A stretch of 64,000 bases of DNA from Numida meleagris (Eukaryota > Chordata > Aves > Galliformes > Numididae): contig NC_034420.1 in assembly GCF_002078875.1 (NCBI RefSeq), forward strand, positions 805,574 to 869,573. Direction: 5' to 3'. The notes under the pieces were generated by a model. It was not told where the DNA came from and ran no database searches. It saw only the letters and a program-made list of their open reading frames with translations. A program made the translations under genes and the position numbers. Every line of letters starts with the position of its first letter. Position 1 is the first letter of the stretch. Positions 1 to 12,500 of this stretch are shown here, piece by piece.

Positions 1-2579
1 AGGTGTGCAGGAACAAGTGGGCTGTAGAGAACAGGCTGCTGACATAAATGCTGTCCAGGGCTGAATGCCACCCGGCCTTATGCTTGCAAACAAGAAGCCT
101 TTACAGATACAGACAATCAAGCATACATACAGTGTGTATGCTTGAGTGTAAGTTAGGGGCTGGCAGTGGGCAGGTGGGATGGAAGGGACAGAATTCCTAT
201 CTGATTTTGGGGTAGGTTTTCTACCTTTAGATGGGATGTGCATGTGGTCCACCCTTTCAAAGGAGTGGAAGAGTGTCCCTGGAGAAGGCTGGAGTGCTGG
301 GCTTAGGTGCACTTGCCCTGGTTCTGCTCTGTGCTGCTGAGGAGTGGGCTGCCTGCCCCAAGGCAGCACAACCCCAGCCCCATGCACAGCCACCTCTCGC
401 TGGCCCCACAGCTGCACGCTGCTCTGCAGCCTGGGCGCCTCACTCCAAGGGGTGGAACGTGCGTGCGTGAGCTCTTTGAGGGTGGGCAGGATCACAGACA
501 GGCGCTGCTCCCGGGGGAGCAGAGCACGTGGCACATCTGCTCCAGCACAGCACATGGCTGCCTGCTTCCAGGGCTGCTTGACAAAGAGATGTGCTTTCAC
601 TCTGCCATTGCTGGGGCAAGGGCACCTTTCACTGGAACTGGATGCTCCTATGCAGCTGTGAAGTCATGGAGAGAGGAGAAGAATGGACTGTAGTGCTTTG
701 GCTGAGATGTGCAGGGGCTCTGCTGCGGCTGGGCTGTGCTGTGCCTACATGGCAGGAGATGCTTCCTCTGTTGTTGCATCTGATGAAAGGGAGGCTGCCT
801 GAGGCTGGGGATGCAGGCTGTAGCCTGAGGGTATGTATTTGGGTTTTTTTACTGGGCTCTGCCACTCTGTGCCCTACCTGTGAAGTACAGTGATAGCAGG
901 ATGGTGTATCACCAGGCTGACAAGGTGCACCGCTTCCTGCCCAGACCTCTGCTTGTCAGCCCCATGCGTTCAGACACCCAGAGCACTAGCTGCTTGTGTG
1001 TCTCATGCAGACCATAACAAACAGACCCAAGAAAGGTTATGTGCCTGCCTTCAAATTGTGCTGCGATTTCAGGCATGATCTCCAAGCTCAGTGAGGGGGA
1101 ACCAAAAGGAAACAAGCTGACTTAGTGTTACCAGTAAAGACAAATGCAAGTGCACTGTAGCTATGCAAGTTGGCATCCCCTGGAAAACCGCCTCTGGCCT
1201 CTCCTTCCTGCAGCCTGGCAGCTGGTGGGTCCTTGTCATCTTGTACTGAAATTGCGTTTTCTGCTTGTGTATGAAAGTGACCCAGTCACAAGGAACCCAC
1301 CTGCATTTTTTTTTTCAAGTCCTCTTACTCCAGTCCCAGGGCTTTTGCTTCCTTGTATGAGTGGAGGTGGCAAGGTTCTGCGATGGACTCACTGCAGGGC
1401 ACAGCTGAGCGCATCAGTGAAGCTGGTGGCACCTCTGGGAAAATGCATTTAAGGCAGCTTCTGCTGCTCTCAGTGCTGGGAGCGCTGATGTGCCAGCATT
1501 GACAGAGCCACTTGCTCCAGCCCCCATCCATCGCAACCAATATGGAAATATGGAAATGAATGGGACCAGAGCACAGAGTATTTCAAGTGCATGCAGGATG
1601 GGAAATGAGCAAGCCAAGTTTCGAGTGCAGTTGCAGGGCTATAATCTTGTTGGCATGTGATGGTTTAACACTGAGGGGCAGCTAAGTACCACCATACCAC
1701 TCTGACTCCCCCTCCTCAGAAGGTGGAAAATATAATGGAAAAAAGGCTCATAGGTTGAGATAAGGACAGGGAGTTCACTCACCAGTTATTGTCATAGGAA
1801 AAATAGACTCAACATAAGGGAGATTAATGTAATTATTGCCTATTGATAACAAACGAGAGCAGTGCAAACTAAAAGCAAATTGAAACGCTCCCATCCACAG
1901 TCTTCTGCCTCCTCCTCTGAGCAGTGCAGGAGAACCAGGAGTGGGGGTTGTGGGCAGCCCAGAACACCTGGTCTCTACCAATCCTTCATGGCCGCTCTCT
2001 GCCCCTGCTGCACGTGGAGATCTGCTGTGGGCTGCAGGGGAACAGCCTGCTCTGCCTTGGCCTCCCTGGGGCTGCAGGGAACCTCTGCTCCATGCCTGCA
2101 GCACCTCCTGCACTGACCTGTGTGTCTGCAGGGCTGTTTCCCTCACATTTCTCATTCCTCTCCCTCAAATGCCGTTGCTCAGCAGTTTTTTTTCCCTTCC
2201 TTAAGTCTGCCTTCCCCAGGATTGCTCACTCCTCAGCTCTGGCAGCGTTGGGTCCCTTTGGGAGCAGCATGAGCTCTGCTCGGACTTGGGGCAGTGCTGG
2301 GCTCTGCTCCCAGAAGGCACCCTGCAGCCCCTCACTACCAAACCTTGCTGTGTGGGTCTGGTACGTGGGCTCAGGGGGAAGTGGTGGGGTGGCTCCTGTG
2401 GCTGTGGCTGGAGTGTTGCCATGGAAGGATAGGGACTCTTTAGGAAGGATAGGCTGCAAAAGGGGAAGTTCCCCTTTACGTGGGAGAACAGCTGAAATGC
2501 ATGGAGCTCTGCCTGGGTGTGGGTGAACAGCCAGCCAAGAGTTTATGGGTTAGGATTAAAGGGAGAATAGAGATAGGCG
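1..2579. other. CYSTM1: CYSTM1 last intron, no feature recognised
   Basis: This stretch lies upstream of the last CYSTM1 exon and is read as intron sequence because no CYSTM1 proline-rich exon is visible in it. Open frames here are short, overlap on both strands and resemble no family I know. There is no CR1 tail and no obvious microsatellite. It could hold an uncharacterised transcript, but nothing in the sequence supports one. Confidence 0.6.
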
Positions 2580-4095
2580 ACATTATAGCGGGCTCTGCTA
2601 TGGGCCACCTGACCACATAAAACAAGTAGATGAGGCCCTCTGTTGACAGATAGGAGCAGCCTCACATTCACAGGGTCTGGTCCTCGTGGGGACTTCAACC
2701 ACTCCAGTGCTCAAGGAACAACCCAGCAGGAAATAAGCAATCGGGTTCTCTGGTTCCTGGAATGTGCTGATGATAAGATCTTTCTCCAGATGACAGAGGA
2801 GCCAATGGGGAGAGGTGCTCTGCTGGATGGCGGTTGCCAGCAGAGCAGGTCTTGTTGGGAATTTGAAGGTCAAATGCAACCTTGGTTGCAGTGACTGTGA
2901 GATGGTGGAGTTCACGTTCCTTAGAGTAGGGAGAGGGGCACGCAGTAAGCTCACAGACCTGGACATCTGGATAGCAGACTTTGGCCTCTTTGAGGATCTG
3001 CTTAGAAGAGACTGCCTGGATAAGGCCATAGAAGGAAGAGGGACCCACAAAAGCTGGTTCATGTTTGAAGATCACCTCCTCAAAGCTCAAGAGTGATCCA
3101 TCCCAAAGAACAGGAAGTCAGGCAGAAGTGCCAGGAGGCCTGCATGGATGAACAAGGAGTCATAGAGGGGGTGGAAGAAAGGACAAGGAACCTGGGAGGA
3201 ACATTGAGGCATTGTGTGAGCGCCCAGGGATGAAGTTAGGAAAGCTGAAGCCCTAATGGAGATGAATCTGGCCAGGGATATCAAGAAGGGCTTCTCTAAG
3301 AACATTAATAACAAAAGGAAGACTAAGGAAAATATCATGCCCCCATCCAGAGGGCCCTGAGCAGGCTGGAGCCATGGGCTGACATGAACCTCCTGCAGCT
3401 CAGGAAGGAGGAGGAACAAGTCCAGGCCCCAGGACACGATGGGGCACCCCGCTGGAAGCAGCCTGGCAGGAAAGGCCTGGGGGTGCGAGAGGAGCCAAGG
3501 TGAACATGAGTCAGCATGTGCCTGCACTGCAAAGGCCAACAGTGTCCTGGGCTGCGTTAGGCCTGGTGTTGCCAGCAGGGGAGGGAGGTGGTCCTGCCCC
3601 TCTGCTCAGCTCTAGTGAGGCCACAGCTGGAGAGCTGGCTCCGGTTCTGGGCTCCCCAGGACAACAGAGACAGACATGGGGCTACAGGAGTGAGGGTAAC
3701 GAAGGGCCATGAGGGTGATGAAGAAGCTGGAGCACTTCCCCTACAAGGAAAGGCTGAGAGAGATGGGATGGCTGATCCTGGAAAAGAGAAGGCTCAGAGG
3801 AATCTCATCAATGGCTACAAACGCCTGAAGGGAGGCACAGAGAGGACAGAGCCAGGACAAGAGGCAGTGGGCACAAACAGGAGGATCCTTCTGGCTATTA
3901 GAAAGCAATTCTGTACTGTGCAGGCAACCAGCACTGGCGCAGTTGGCCAGACAGGCTGCAGTGTTCTCCTTGGAGCTATGCAGAAGCTGCCTCTATGTGG
4001 CCCTGGGCACCTGCCCAGGTTGTCCCCACTTGAGCTGGGGATGTACAGATGGAGCTGGAGGTTTCTGCCAGCCCCAGCCACCTGTGGCTCTGTGA
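2580..4095 (+). mobile_element. CR1 LINE relic, sense, internally deleted
   Basis: A degenerate CR1 non-LTR retrotransposon. About 2580-3330 translates in frame fragments to the CR1 ORF2 stretch at the end of the endonuclease and the following linker: GDFNHS near 2690, NLGCSDCEMVEF near 2875, DFGLFEDLL near 2980 and PAWMNKE-like codons near 3145. About 3530-4095 is the CR1 3' region: the block beginning at ctgctcagctctagtgaggc, then the 3' UTR ending near gtggctctgtg. The reverse transcriptase between them is missing, so the element carries a large internal deletion. Stops and frame changes make it non-coding. It lies in the last CYSTM1 intron. Confidence 0.8.
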
Positions 4096-4527
4096 GGGCA
4101 GGGCTCTGCCAAAGCTGCACGGAAGCACTCCCAGTTCCCCATTTGCACAAGCAATCACAGTTTGCATCTCCAGGCAGAAGCAGGGGAAGGTGCAGGGAGG
4201 CTGAAGAGGGAGTGAAGGGGGAACTGCTCTGTGCTGACAGCAGCTGCCCTTTGCCATTGCTATGTCTCTGGACAGGGAAGGGGAGGTGGAGGGGTCAGTG
4301 ATACTGAGCCTGGGAGAGGGAGGAAAGGCGTTGTGTTAATGTTTGTCTTTCTCACTGCCCAAATTCATTTTAACCAATGATCAATTAATTTTTCCCATCC
4401 CCATTCCTGAGCTGGAGGCTCCTCCCAAGGTTTGGCTCCCCGCCGCAGAACTCTCCCCAGCAAGGTGGGCCACCTCTGAGTGCCGGGCGCATGTGGGCAC
4501 CGACTGACCGCTCTTTTGTCCCCGCAG
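4096..4527. other. CYSTM1: CYSTM1 intron end with splice acceptor
   Basis: Intron sequence between the CR1 relic and the last CYSTM1 exon. It ends in a pyrimidine-rich tract (ctcttttgtccccgcag, 4511-4527) that makes a good splice acceptor. Nothing else is recognised. Confidence 0.75.
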
Positions 4528-4634
4528 TGTACGTCGTGGAGGAGAGACGGAGGGATGACTCAGGCGAGAGCGCCTGCCTGACGGCGTGCTGGACCGCGCT
4601 CTGCTGCTGCTGCCTCTGGGACATGCTGACCTGA
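4528..4634 (+). CDS. CYSTM1: CYSTM1 final coding exon (cysteine-rich transmembrane module protein 1), partial gene
   Basis: The last coding exon of CYSTM1. It encodes the C-terminal 34 complete residues: the charged segment VYVVEERRRDDSGES, then the signature ACLTACWTALCCCCLWDMLT and a stop at 4632-4634. In the family this cysteine-rich CYSTM module is a short hydrophobic segment that anchors a small proline/tyrosine-rich protein in membranes; the cellular role is poorly known. The exon starts in phase 1: the G of the first valine comes from the previous exon, which with the proline-rich N-terminal exons lies left of the window. The C-terminal 18 residues match the remembered human protein exactly. 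PFDN1 lies downstream in the opposite direction, as on human 5q31. Confidence 0.95.
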
Positions 4635-5018
4635 GCCGCCGGAGCTGCCGTACCTCTCACGAGTGCTATGCAGTCTCCCCACTCCTTTCCTGACTCCTTT
4701 CTGTTACTGTAATCAATGCTCTGCTTTGCGCAGCCAAGAGTTCCTGTCTGTCAGTCCTAGCGCCTTGCTGGGGTGGGGGGTGCACTCCTTTATTTTAGTA
4801 AAGGAAAATCCCTTTTTAACATTTCTAAAACTTTTGTTGTAACTTTGAAGAATGTGCTCATGGTGTATTTCAGCCAAAGGCATTCTGATGAAATGTATAT
4901 TTATCGGTTGAAATTTTCCTAGTCCTAGAAATGAAGATATACGCAATAATTAAAGCCAACAGTTGATTTTATTTGCTAGGTCCCAATTGTTTCAATAAAT
5001 CTGTCCCATAGAGGGTGC
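4635..5018 (+). other. CYSTM1: CYSTM1 3' UTR
   Basis: Sequence after the CYSTM1 stop, becoming AT-rich after about 4780. Two candidate poly(A) signals are present: ATTAAA at 4949-4954 and the canonical AATAAA at 4994-4999. The right end is placed about 20 bases after the second signal by inference. Confidence 0.7.
4994..4999 (+). terminator. CYSTM1: poly(A) signal AATAAA of CYSTM1
   Basis: Canonical AATAAA 360 bases after the CYSTM1 stop. It is followed by a T/G-containing stretch (ctgtcccatagagggtgcgc) that could serve as a downstream element. An upstream ATTAAA at 4949-4954 is an alternative. Confidence 0.7.
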
Positions 5019-6339
5019 GCTTTCCCCGTCGCTGTCTCTTCTCAACCTCGTGCATGCACTGACTGCAGTGTAGCAATGCTGGACTTGGCTTCAAGGAGTT
5101 CTGCTGCAGAAATATGTGCCTCTGCCCCTTGCTGGGGCCTGGCATAGGGTGTCTGGCACTGCTGCTCTCAGCATCTGTGGGGTTTCTTGCATAAGCTGTG
5201 GCAGCACAGTGAAAGTAGCCAGGGTGGAGAAGAAGAGGGTGGAGTGCCTGTTTCTGACAGCACTGACCACTGCCCCACACAGGGCTGCCTGGTCAGGCCC
5301 TCTGCTTCCTCAGGGCCGCTCCTGCTATGGGATAGTGAGAGGGTGGAGATGATTTTGGGAGGATGTGCAGGGCCCCTGCTGGGACCTGGGGCCCTCAGAC
5401 AGGTCCTGGAAAGACAGAGGGCTGAGGGGAAGCAGCACTCTGCTGCTGTGTGCACCAGCAGCTCCTGGCTGTGTCTTGATCCATCATGTGCTCCATCATG
5501 GCCCTGCTGCAGAGCCTTGGCTGGAGTAGGGGTAAATAAGTGAGTAAGAAACAATGGATTAATGTAGTGCTCAGAAGCTGCCTGATATGATGAGGAGAAA
5601 TCAGGTTGACAGTGCAGGAGAAGAGAGGGCTTCATCGGGACTGCAGCAAGCAGGTCAGCCTTCCCAAGTGCCATGCTAGGCCAGCACAGGGCCTGGGCAC
5701 AGGGGAGAAGCTCAGCCCCAGCTCTGTGCATGGAGCTCCCCTGCCCAGGCCAGGTGTGCTCTGTGCCCAGGGCCAACGCGGGTGGGCACCTGACCCAGGG
5801 TGCTCACGATGCACCCACCCCACCATGGGTGCTGGCAAGCAGTGCTCCAGCAGCCAGCAGGTGCCAGTGGACAGCAGTGCTGGACGTGCGCAGAAGGTGG
5901 GATGTAGCAGACGCAAACGTACACGTGCATGTGTACACAGGCACCAGCAGGAGTGGTCCACACCACACGAGTGCCAGCAGCAACACTGGGTTGCCTCATG
6001 CTTACTGCACAGGGCAGAAAGCCAGTGCCCAGCCATGGTGCTAAGGCAGGCAGGGCCATGCCTGCCTACCACACCTCAGCCACTGTGAGATCCCAGCAAG
6101 CTGCCGGTGGGAAAGGAAACCTCTGAAAAATCCCATTAACAGCAGCCAGGAGTAGGGGGAAGTGGGAGGCCCCGGTGCTGGCTTGCTATGATCACAGTGT
6201 CCACCAGCATGCAACGGGGGAGCATGGAAGGCAGGACGTCCCCAAGGGCACCCCTGTCCCCGTCTCCTTTCTTCCTCAAAGCTCAACGTGGAAGGTAGCT
6301 GCCACATGACAGAGGCAGCCGGCAGACAAAATAAGCCAA
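5019..6339. other. Intergenic spacer, CYSTM1-PFDN1 (tail to tail)
   Basis: About 1.3 kb between the two convergent gene ends. It is moderately GC-rich, with many overlapping short open frames on both strands and no codon-like signal. No CR1 tail, tRNA or microsatellite was recognised. Confidence 0.6.
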
Positions 6340-6455
6340 CACGGGCTTTGCAGCAGGGTTTATTAAATCTGCCACGTAACAGCCACTACAGCAGAGCTGC
6401 CAGTGTGACGCAGGGGGTGGCACAGGTCCATCCGTGGCCCCAGGGGAACTCGTAT
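6340..6455 (-). other. PFDN1: PFDN1 3' UTR and poly(A) signal
   Basis: A short 3' UTR of about 115 bases. The minus strand carries AATAAA at 6359-6364 (tttatt on the plus strand), 92 bases past the stop codon. The exact cleavage site is inferred. Confidence 0.75.
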
Positions 6456-6539
6456 CTATTGCGCCCTCCGGGCCATCAGCATCTCCCTGATGTTATCTTC
6501 TGCTTCTTTCACGCTCCGCTCCAGGTAGGACTTCTTCTG
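6456..6539 (-). CDS. PFDN1: PFDN1 exon 4 (last coding)
   Basis: Encodes residues 96-122, from QKKSYLER to MLMARRAQ, then TAG at 6456-6458. It is preceded on the minus strand by the acceptor ctgccttgcag. This is the C-terminal coiled-coil helix. Confidence 0.96.
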   Translation of the reverse strand, partial: QKKSYLERSVKEAEDNIREMLMARRAQ

Positions 6540-9500
6540 CTGCAAGGCAGAAACCCAGAGGAAAGTTAATGTCTGGCCTGGCACCAGCAGCAGTGAGCAC
6601 GTCCACGGCAGAGCTCCAGCACTGCCGAGTGCACTGGACATGGCGCTTCCCCAGGAGGGAGATCATTCCCAGAGGCATCCTGGAAGTGTCAGCATTTTGC
6701 CATTCCGGCTGGGCAGTGCTCACACAGACTGAATTTTGTTCCCTCTGAAACCTCCTCAGAGTTGCTGAGCTGTATCAACAGCGGAGCTGCAAAGGGTTTG
6801 CTAAATTAACTGCAGCACTGAAGAAAAGGAAATGAGATCCCATCATATTTGAAGCCCAGAGATAAATTAATGCACCACAACATGCTTGAGCTGCCATCAG
6901 CAGTGGCACTGAAACTCCTTCACACTCAGGTTAAGAAGGTTCTTTCCCAGCTGGGCGTCCTCAGAAACCAGACCCTCCTTTCTATCTGCTGCGTGTTCAG
7001 AAATCCCCCGCTGTCACCACAAAACGTGTGTTTCTTTAATCATCTCTCATTTTCCTGGGCTTGGCAGGGAAGCAGACTGAAGCTGTGCATCCTAAGATTG
7101 GAATTCAGCAGACAGCATTTTTTCCTGCTAGTCTGGGTTCTCCTAGGTGACTGGAAAATCTGAACTTGGCTCTCCTGACTATTTTCTCAGGGTTTCTAAA
7201 CAACAGGCACAACAGTCTCTCATGGGTGCCAGGCCTGCAGAATGCGTTCCTGCCCCTTTGCCACCAGAGCTGCCCCTGGTCCAGGGCACGCCAGCGCCTG
7301 GTGCTTCAGCAGAGCCCACTGGGACCACTGTGGGCAATGCTCCCAGGGTGGGCCTGCCAGCGGCTCAAGACGAGTCTCCTTCACGCTGTCCCCATGAGCT
7401 CAGTGCAGCCCCACGCTGGGAGGTGCTGGCAGGGTGATCCTTAACATCCCAGGAGGTGGGCCTCAGCCTGGGGCATCACAGAGCCATTTGTGTTGGAAGG
7501 GACCCCTCAAGGCCATCCAGTCCCTGCAGTGCACAGGGACACCCACAGCTCCATCAGGAGCTCAGAGACCCATCCAGCCAGACCTTGGGTGTCTGCAAGG
7601 ACAGGGCACTGCCACATCTCTGGCCACCCTGTGCCAGAGCCTCCCTGCCCTTACTGTAAGAAACTTTTTCCCTATTTCTGTCTAAATCTTTTAGTTTTAA
7701 ACAGTTTCCCTCATCACAGCAGACCCTGCTAAGGAGTCTGTCCCCTTCCTTCTTACAGCCCCTTTAGATACTAAAAGGCCGCTCTCAGTTCTCCCAAAGC
7801 CTTCTCTTCTCCAGCTGCACAGACCCAGCTCTCTCAGCCTGTCCTCATAGGGAGGTGTTCCATCCCCGGGATCATTTTTGTGGCCCTCCTCTGGATGCAC
7901 TCCAGCAGCTCCGTGTCCCTCCTCTGCTGAGGACCCCCCACGTGGACGCAGCGCTCCAGGTGAGGTCTCACAGCACAGAGCAGAGGGGCAGATCCCCTCC
8001 CTCGCCCTGCTGGACACACTGCTTTGGATGCACCCAGGTTATGGTTTGCTCTCTGAGCTGTGAGGGCATATCTCCATCAAACCACTTCCCAACCACAGGC
8101 AGAGGAATCCAGTACAACGTGAATGACCTACAAATCCCACCAGCACTAAGAAGAGCTGTGCTGCTCCCAGCATTGCCCAGGTATGCACAGGGCCACGCCA
8201 GTGGTTGGACAGAAGGGTGCTGCTAGGGGTGCTCACCTCCAGCCCTGCCTTACTGGAGCAGAGCAGCAGCAGGGCTCAGACCCAGTGGGAGCTGGGTGAT
8301 GTGGCCACCAGCAGCTGGTGCTGGCCTGTGCTCATGGCACCTTGCTGCTAGTGGAGGTCCAGGTTGGCTGGGTGTGTGCAAAGGGACAGTGACTGTCAGC
8401 AGCAGAAGGCTGGCAAAAAATGCCAAGTGGGTGCTCTGCTAATGGCCTCAACTAAAAGCTGTGAGAATGCAGGGAGCTGGGGTGTGTGACGCAGAAGCAA
8501 ACCCATTCACACACGGTGCAGTCCTGCTGCCATCTGCACTCCCACAGCTGACCCACAGCGACCCTTCCGTATGCCCGCCTGAAATTCCCATGCCGTGAGG
8601 ACATCCCCTCCGCTCCCATTTCTAAACACTGAAGAACTTTCATTTAAACAGTAAAGGTTGTTAACAACAGCTAGGGCCAGGGGTACAGCAAAGGGCTCCT
8701 TGTCTCCCTGATGTGGTCGCAGACACGTGGGATGCCTCTTGCTACAAGAGCTGCTTTTCAGGAAGCCTCTGGGAGGCGGCCTGGCGTGGGTCCCTGCTTG
8801 GATGCCTTGCTGGCGCTGATGCACAAGCAGGGCAGGACGACCCTGGCCACCACTGTTCCCATGCTGCTTTGTGTGATGCTGAGGGACTTCACATCGTGGG
8901 ACAGGGACTCCAGCCTGCCCTCCCCAAGCAAGAGGGGCTCAGGCAGGGACCAGGCTTGGCACACTGCTGCCATGGGGACGGTGCCCATGTGGATCCCTAC
9001 ACAGGGTTGTGCTGCTGGGGGAAACTGGCAGCCCTGAGCAGGCCAAGATTCCAGGGATTTGTATTTCCAAGATGCACGGCTGAAGAAAAGTGTTCCTTCC
9101 TGGGGAGCTGTAGCATGGCTTCTGCTTAGGTAATTCCAGGAGGAGCAGGAACTTGTACCAATCCCCTTCTCACCACAATTACCGGGGTCTAGACAGGAAA
9201 CTCAGCGTCTCTGATGCTCCTTCCCGGGGAGCAGTGCTGTGAGCCAGCGGGGCTGACACATCCCCACCCATCCAGGCTGCCATGTGGGGCTGGTAGCATG
9301 GCTCTGAAGTCATCCTTGAACCTGTTCCAGCCTGGCTGGCCCAGCTGGGCTGCCCATAGCCACTAGCTGTGCAAGAAACGCCCTCTGCAGCCTGCCAGAC
9401 CCCACCTCCAGAATTCCTGCACCTGATACTGCTTGGCATTAAAGGAATTATGAAACTGCACACTTGGAGGCATTAAGTGCATTGGCTTTTTGGGAGCACT

Positions 9501-12500
9501 TTCTCCAGCTCTGCTCTCTGTCAGCTGCTTTCCACTCCCAAGAGTTCAGAACACCACCTCACTGCTGTGATCACCATTTCTAGCATCTCCCACGCAGGGA
9601 GGAACGACCTGAGGCTGCAGCCCCAGTGGTGCTCAAAAAGCCTTTGCTGCAGGAGGAGCAGGAGGTGGCCCAGAAGGCAGCTGACAGGTACACCCTTTTC
9701 TGGNNNNNNNNNNNNNNNNNNNNNNNNNNNNNNNNNNNNNNNNNNNNNNNNNNNNNNNNNNNNNNNNNNNNNNNNNNNNNNNNNNNNNNNNNNNNNNNNN
9801 NNNNNNNNNNNNNNNNNNNNNNNNNNNNNNNNNNNNNNNNNNNNNNNNNNNNNNNNNNNNNNNNNNNNNNNNNNNNNNNNNNNNNNNNNNNNNNNNNNNN
9901 NNNNNNNNNNNNNNNNNNNNNNNNNNNNNNNNNNNNNNNNNNNNNNNNNNNNNNNNNNNNNNNNNNNNNNNNNNNNNNNNNNNNNNNNNNNNNNNNNNNN
10001 NNNNNNNNNNNNNNNNNNNNNNNNNNNNNNNNNNNNNNNNNNNNNNNNNNNNNNNNNNNNNNNNNNNNNNNNNNNNNNNNNNNNNNNNNNNNNNNNNNNN
10101 NNNNNNNNNNNNNNNNNNNNNNNNNNNNNNNNNNNNNNNNNNNNNNNNNNNNNNNNNNNNNNNNNNNNNNNNNNNNNNNNNNNNNNNNNNNNNNNNNNNN
10201 NNNNNNNNNNNNNNNNNNNNNNNNNNNNNNNNNNNNNNNNNNNNNNNNNNNNNNNNNNNNNNNNNNNNNNNNNNNNNNNNNNNNNNNNNNNNNNNNNNNN
10301 NNNNNNNNNNNNNNNNNNNNNNNNNNNNNNNNNNNNNNNNNNNNNNNNNNNNNNNNNNNNNNNNNNNNNNNNNNNNNNNNNNNNNNNNNNNNNNNNNNNN
10401 NNNNNNNNNNNNNNNNNNNNNNNNNNNNNNNNNNNNNNNNNNNNNNNNNNNNNNNNNNNNNNNNNNNNNNNNNNNNNNNNNNNNNNNNNNNNNNNNNNNN
10501 NNNNNNNNNNNNNNNNNNNNNNNNNNNNNNNNNNNNNNNNNNNNNNNNNNNNNNNNNNNNNNNNNNNNTGCGCCAGGGGAGATTTGGGCTGGACATTAGG
10601 AAATACTGCTTTTCTGAAAGAGTGGTCAGGCGCTGGAATGGGCTGCCCGGGGAGGTGGTGGAGTCACTGAACCTGGAGGTGTTCAAGAAACATTTAGATA
10701 TAGCGTTGAGAGACATAGTTTAGTGGGGTTATTGGTGGTAGGTGGATGGTTGGACTAGGTGATCTTGTAGGTCTTTTCCAACCTAGCTAATTCGATGATT
10801 CTATGAATGCATGCAGGAACATAACAGGATTTGCAGCAACAAACTTCCAAGAGGGCAGCACGCTCAATACATACACTCCAACCAGCTGCCCTGCTCCAGA
10901 ACAGGACAAACTCCTGCACCCACAGTGTCACACGCTGTCACCATCAGCAGTTCCCATCTCAGCCTCTCCTTGCAGAGACAGCCAGTCCATCTCCTCCTAC
11001 TCAGCTGCTCCCCTGCACAGGAAGGGCACTGCCACCCACACTGGAACATGTGAGACAGACACTGCTGCCACTGCAGCTAGCAAGGCCCAGGCTATGTGGA
11101 GCGCAGCTAATAGAGAGCAGAGTTGGAGAAAGTGCTCCCAAAAAGCCAGTGCAGTTAATGCTTCCAAGTGTGCAGTTTCACAATTTCTTTAAACTAATCC
11201 TGTAGCCAACAAGTTCTCTTCCCCAGCCAGGAAACTGGCAGCAAAGCAAACCACAGGCTTGCTGATCTCTCCTAAAGGTAGCCCTGAAAAAATGTTTTCA
11301 CTTAAATCTGCTTTCTAGAACCACTAACAGCTGCCTGGCACCAAGAAAGAGGGTCAGGACCCACAGCCAGGACCTGCTCTTCAGGCAGCAGAGCACATCC
11401 CTCCTGCTCATGAAGCTTTTCACAGGGTCGGTCCTGCAAGCGCCTCTCAGTGCCCCTGCAGCCATGTTGGGGCTCTCCTGGGCTGCCCCCAGGCCTGGCC
11501 CTGCTCACCACAACCCTCCAGTTCTTGGGAGCGTTCCCCACCTCCAGGCACTCCTGTAGCCCTCCTAGACCCTGTGTGTGGGGCAAGGGGCAGGAATGGC
11601 ACGTGCCAACCTGGCACAATGCACGCAGTGCCCAGAGCATCAGCATGCCCAGCCTGGCTTGGGGGCTGGAAGAGATGGCACTTCCAAGGCTCCACTCACT
11701 GCACCACAGGGGCAGGTCTGTGCACAGGTGCTTGTGCGCACAATGAAGGCAAGGCTGTAAGTACTTGCTGTTATCATTACCCTGCGTCACAGCTCTCCCT
11801 TGTACTTTGCTCCCTGTCACAGGTAACCTCCTGCAATCTGCGCCCTGATCAGCTCCATGCTATGTGCTCTCAGCAGCTGCTGCGGAAATGCTGGATTTAG
11901 TGCAAATACACCTGCAGGTCACAGCCCTGAGGAACAGCTGCCGTGGTTAGCAAACGTAGGCAGTGACCTCCTGACACAGCGTGAACCTCCCACCTCCGCT
12001 GCTATTGCATCACGTTCCGAGTAAGAGCCAGGCTTTGTCCACGATGACACATCCAGATTGTGCATTCCTGTCAGATTAAGGAGCCAGCATCCACAGATTC
12101 CACAGCAAGAAAAAAAACATTCATCAGTTCCTTGTGGGTCAGATTCAGATGACCAAAGCCCCATATTCACACAGCGCTGTGACTGGGGCACCTCTGCCTT
12201 CGGAGCGCTGCCCAGGGCTGGCAGCTCTGTGCAGGGGTTTGGGGCCGGCGTGCTCAGCTCCAACAGCCAGCACAGCGCTGCTGTACTCAGCAAGAAACCA
12301 AAGGACAGCAGCTAAAATTTAGTCGCGCTGCGCTATGCAGGGGCTGCCCTTTTTCGGACAGCAGCTTATTATTCAATTCCTGCTTCTTTTGATCTTTAAA
12401 TTTTACTTCTGTCTCATCACCTCAACATGTAAATTTGTGGCCTGCAAACAGAAATATAAAGTGCCTAAATTCAAATAAAAACATCTTGCTGCAAATTTAA

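Noticed and set aside
2598..3090. Minus-strand open frames of 131-154 codons
   Set aside because: They are antisense to the CR1 ORF2 relic; the plus strand gives the recognisable residues.
9477..10723. Open frames of 365-397 codons around 9.5-10.7 kb
   Set aside because: They run through the 865-base N gap and are artefacts.
11302..11820. Minus-strand 172-codon frame with a short [12 protein letters not shown] stretch recalling CR1 reverse transcriptase
   Set aside because: The likeness is limited to a few residues and the flanks do not read as CR1.
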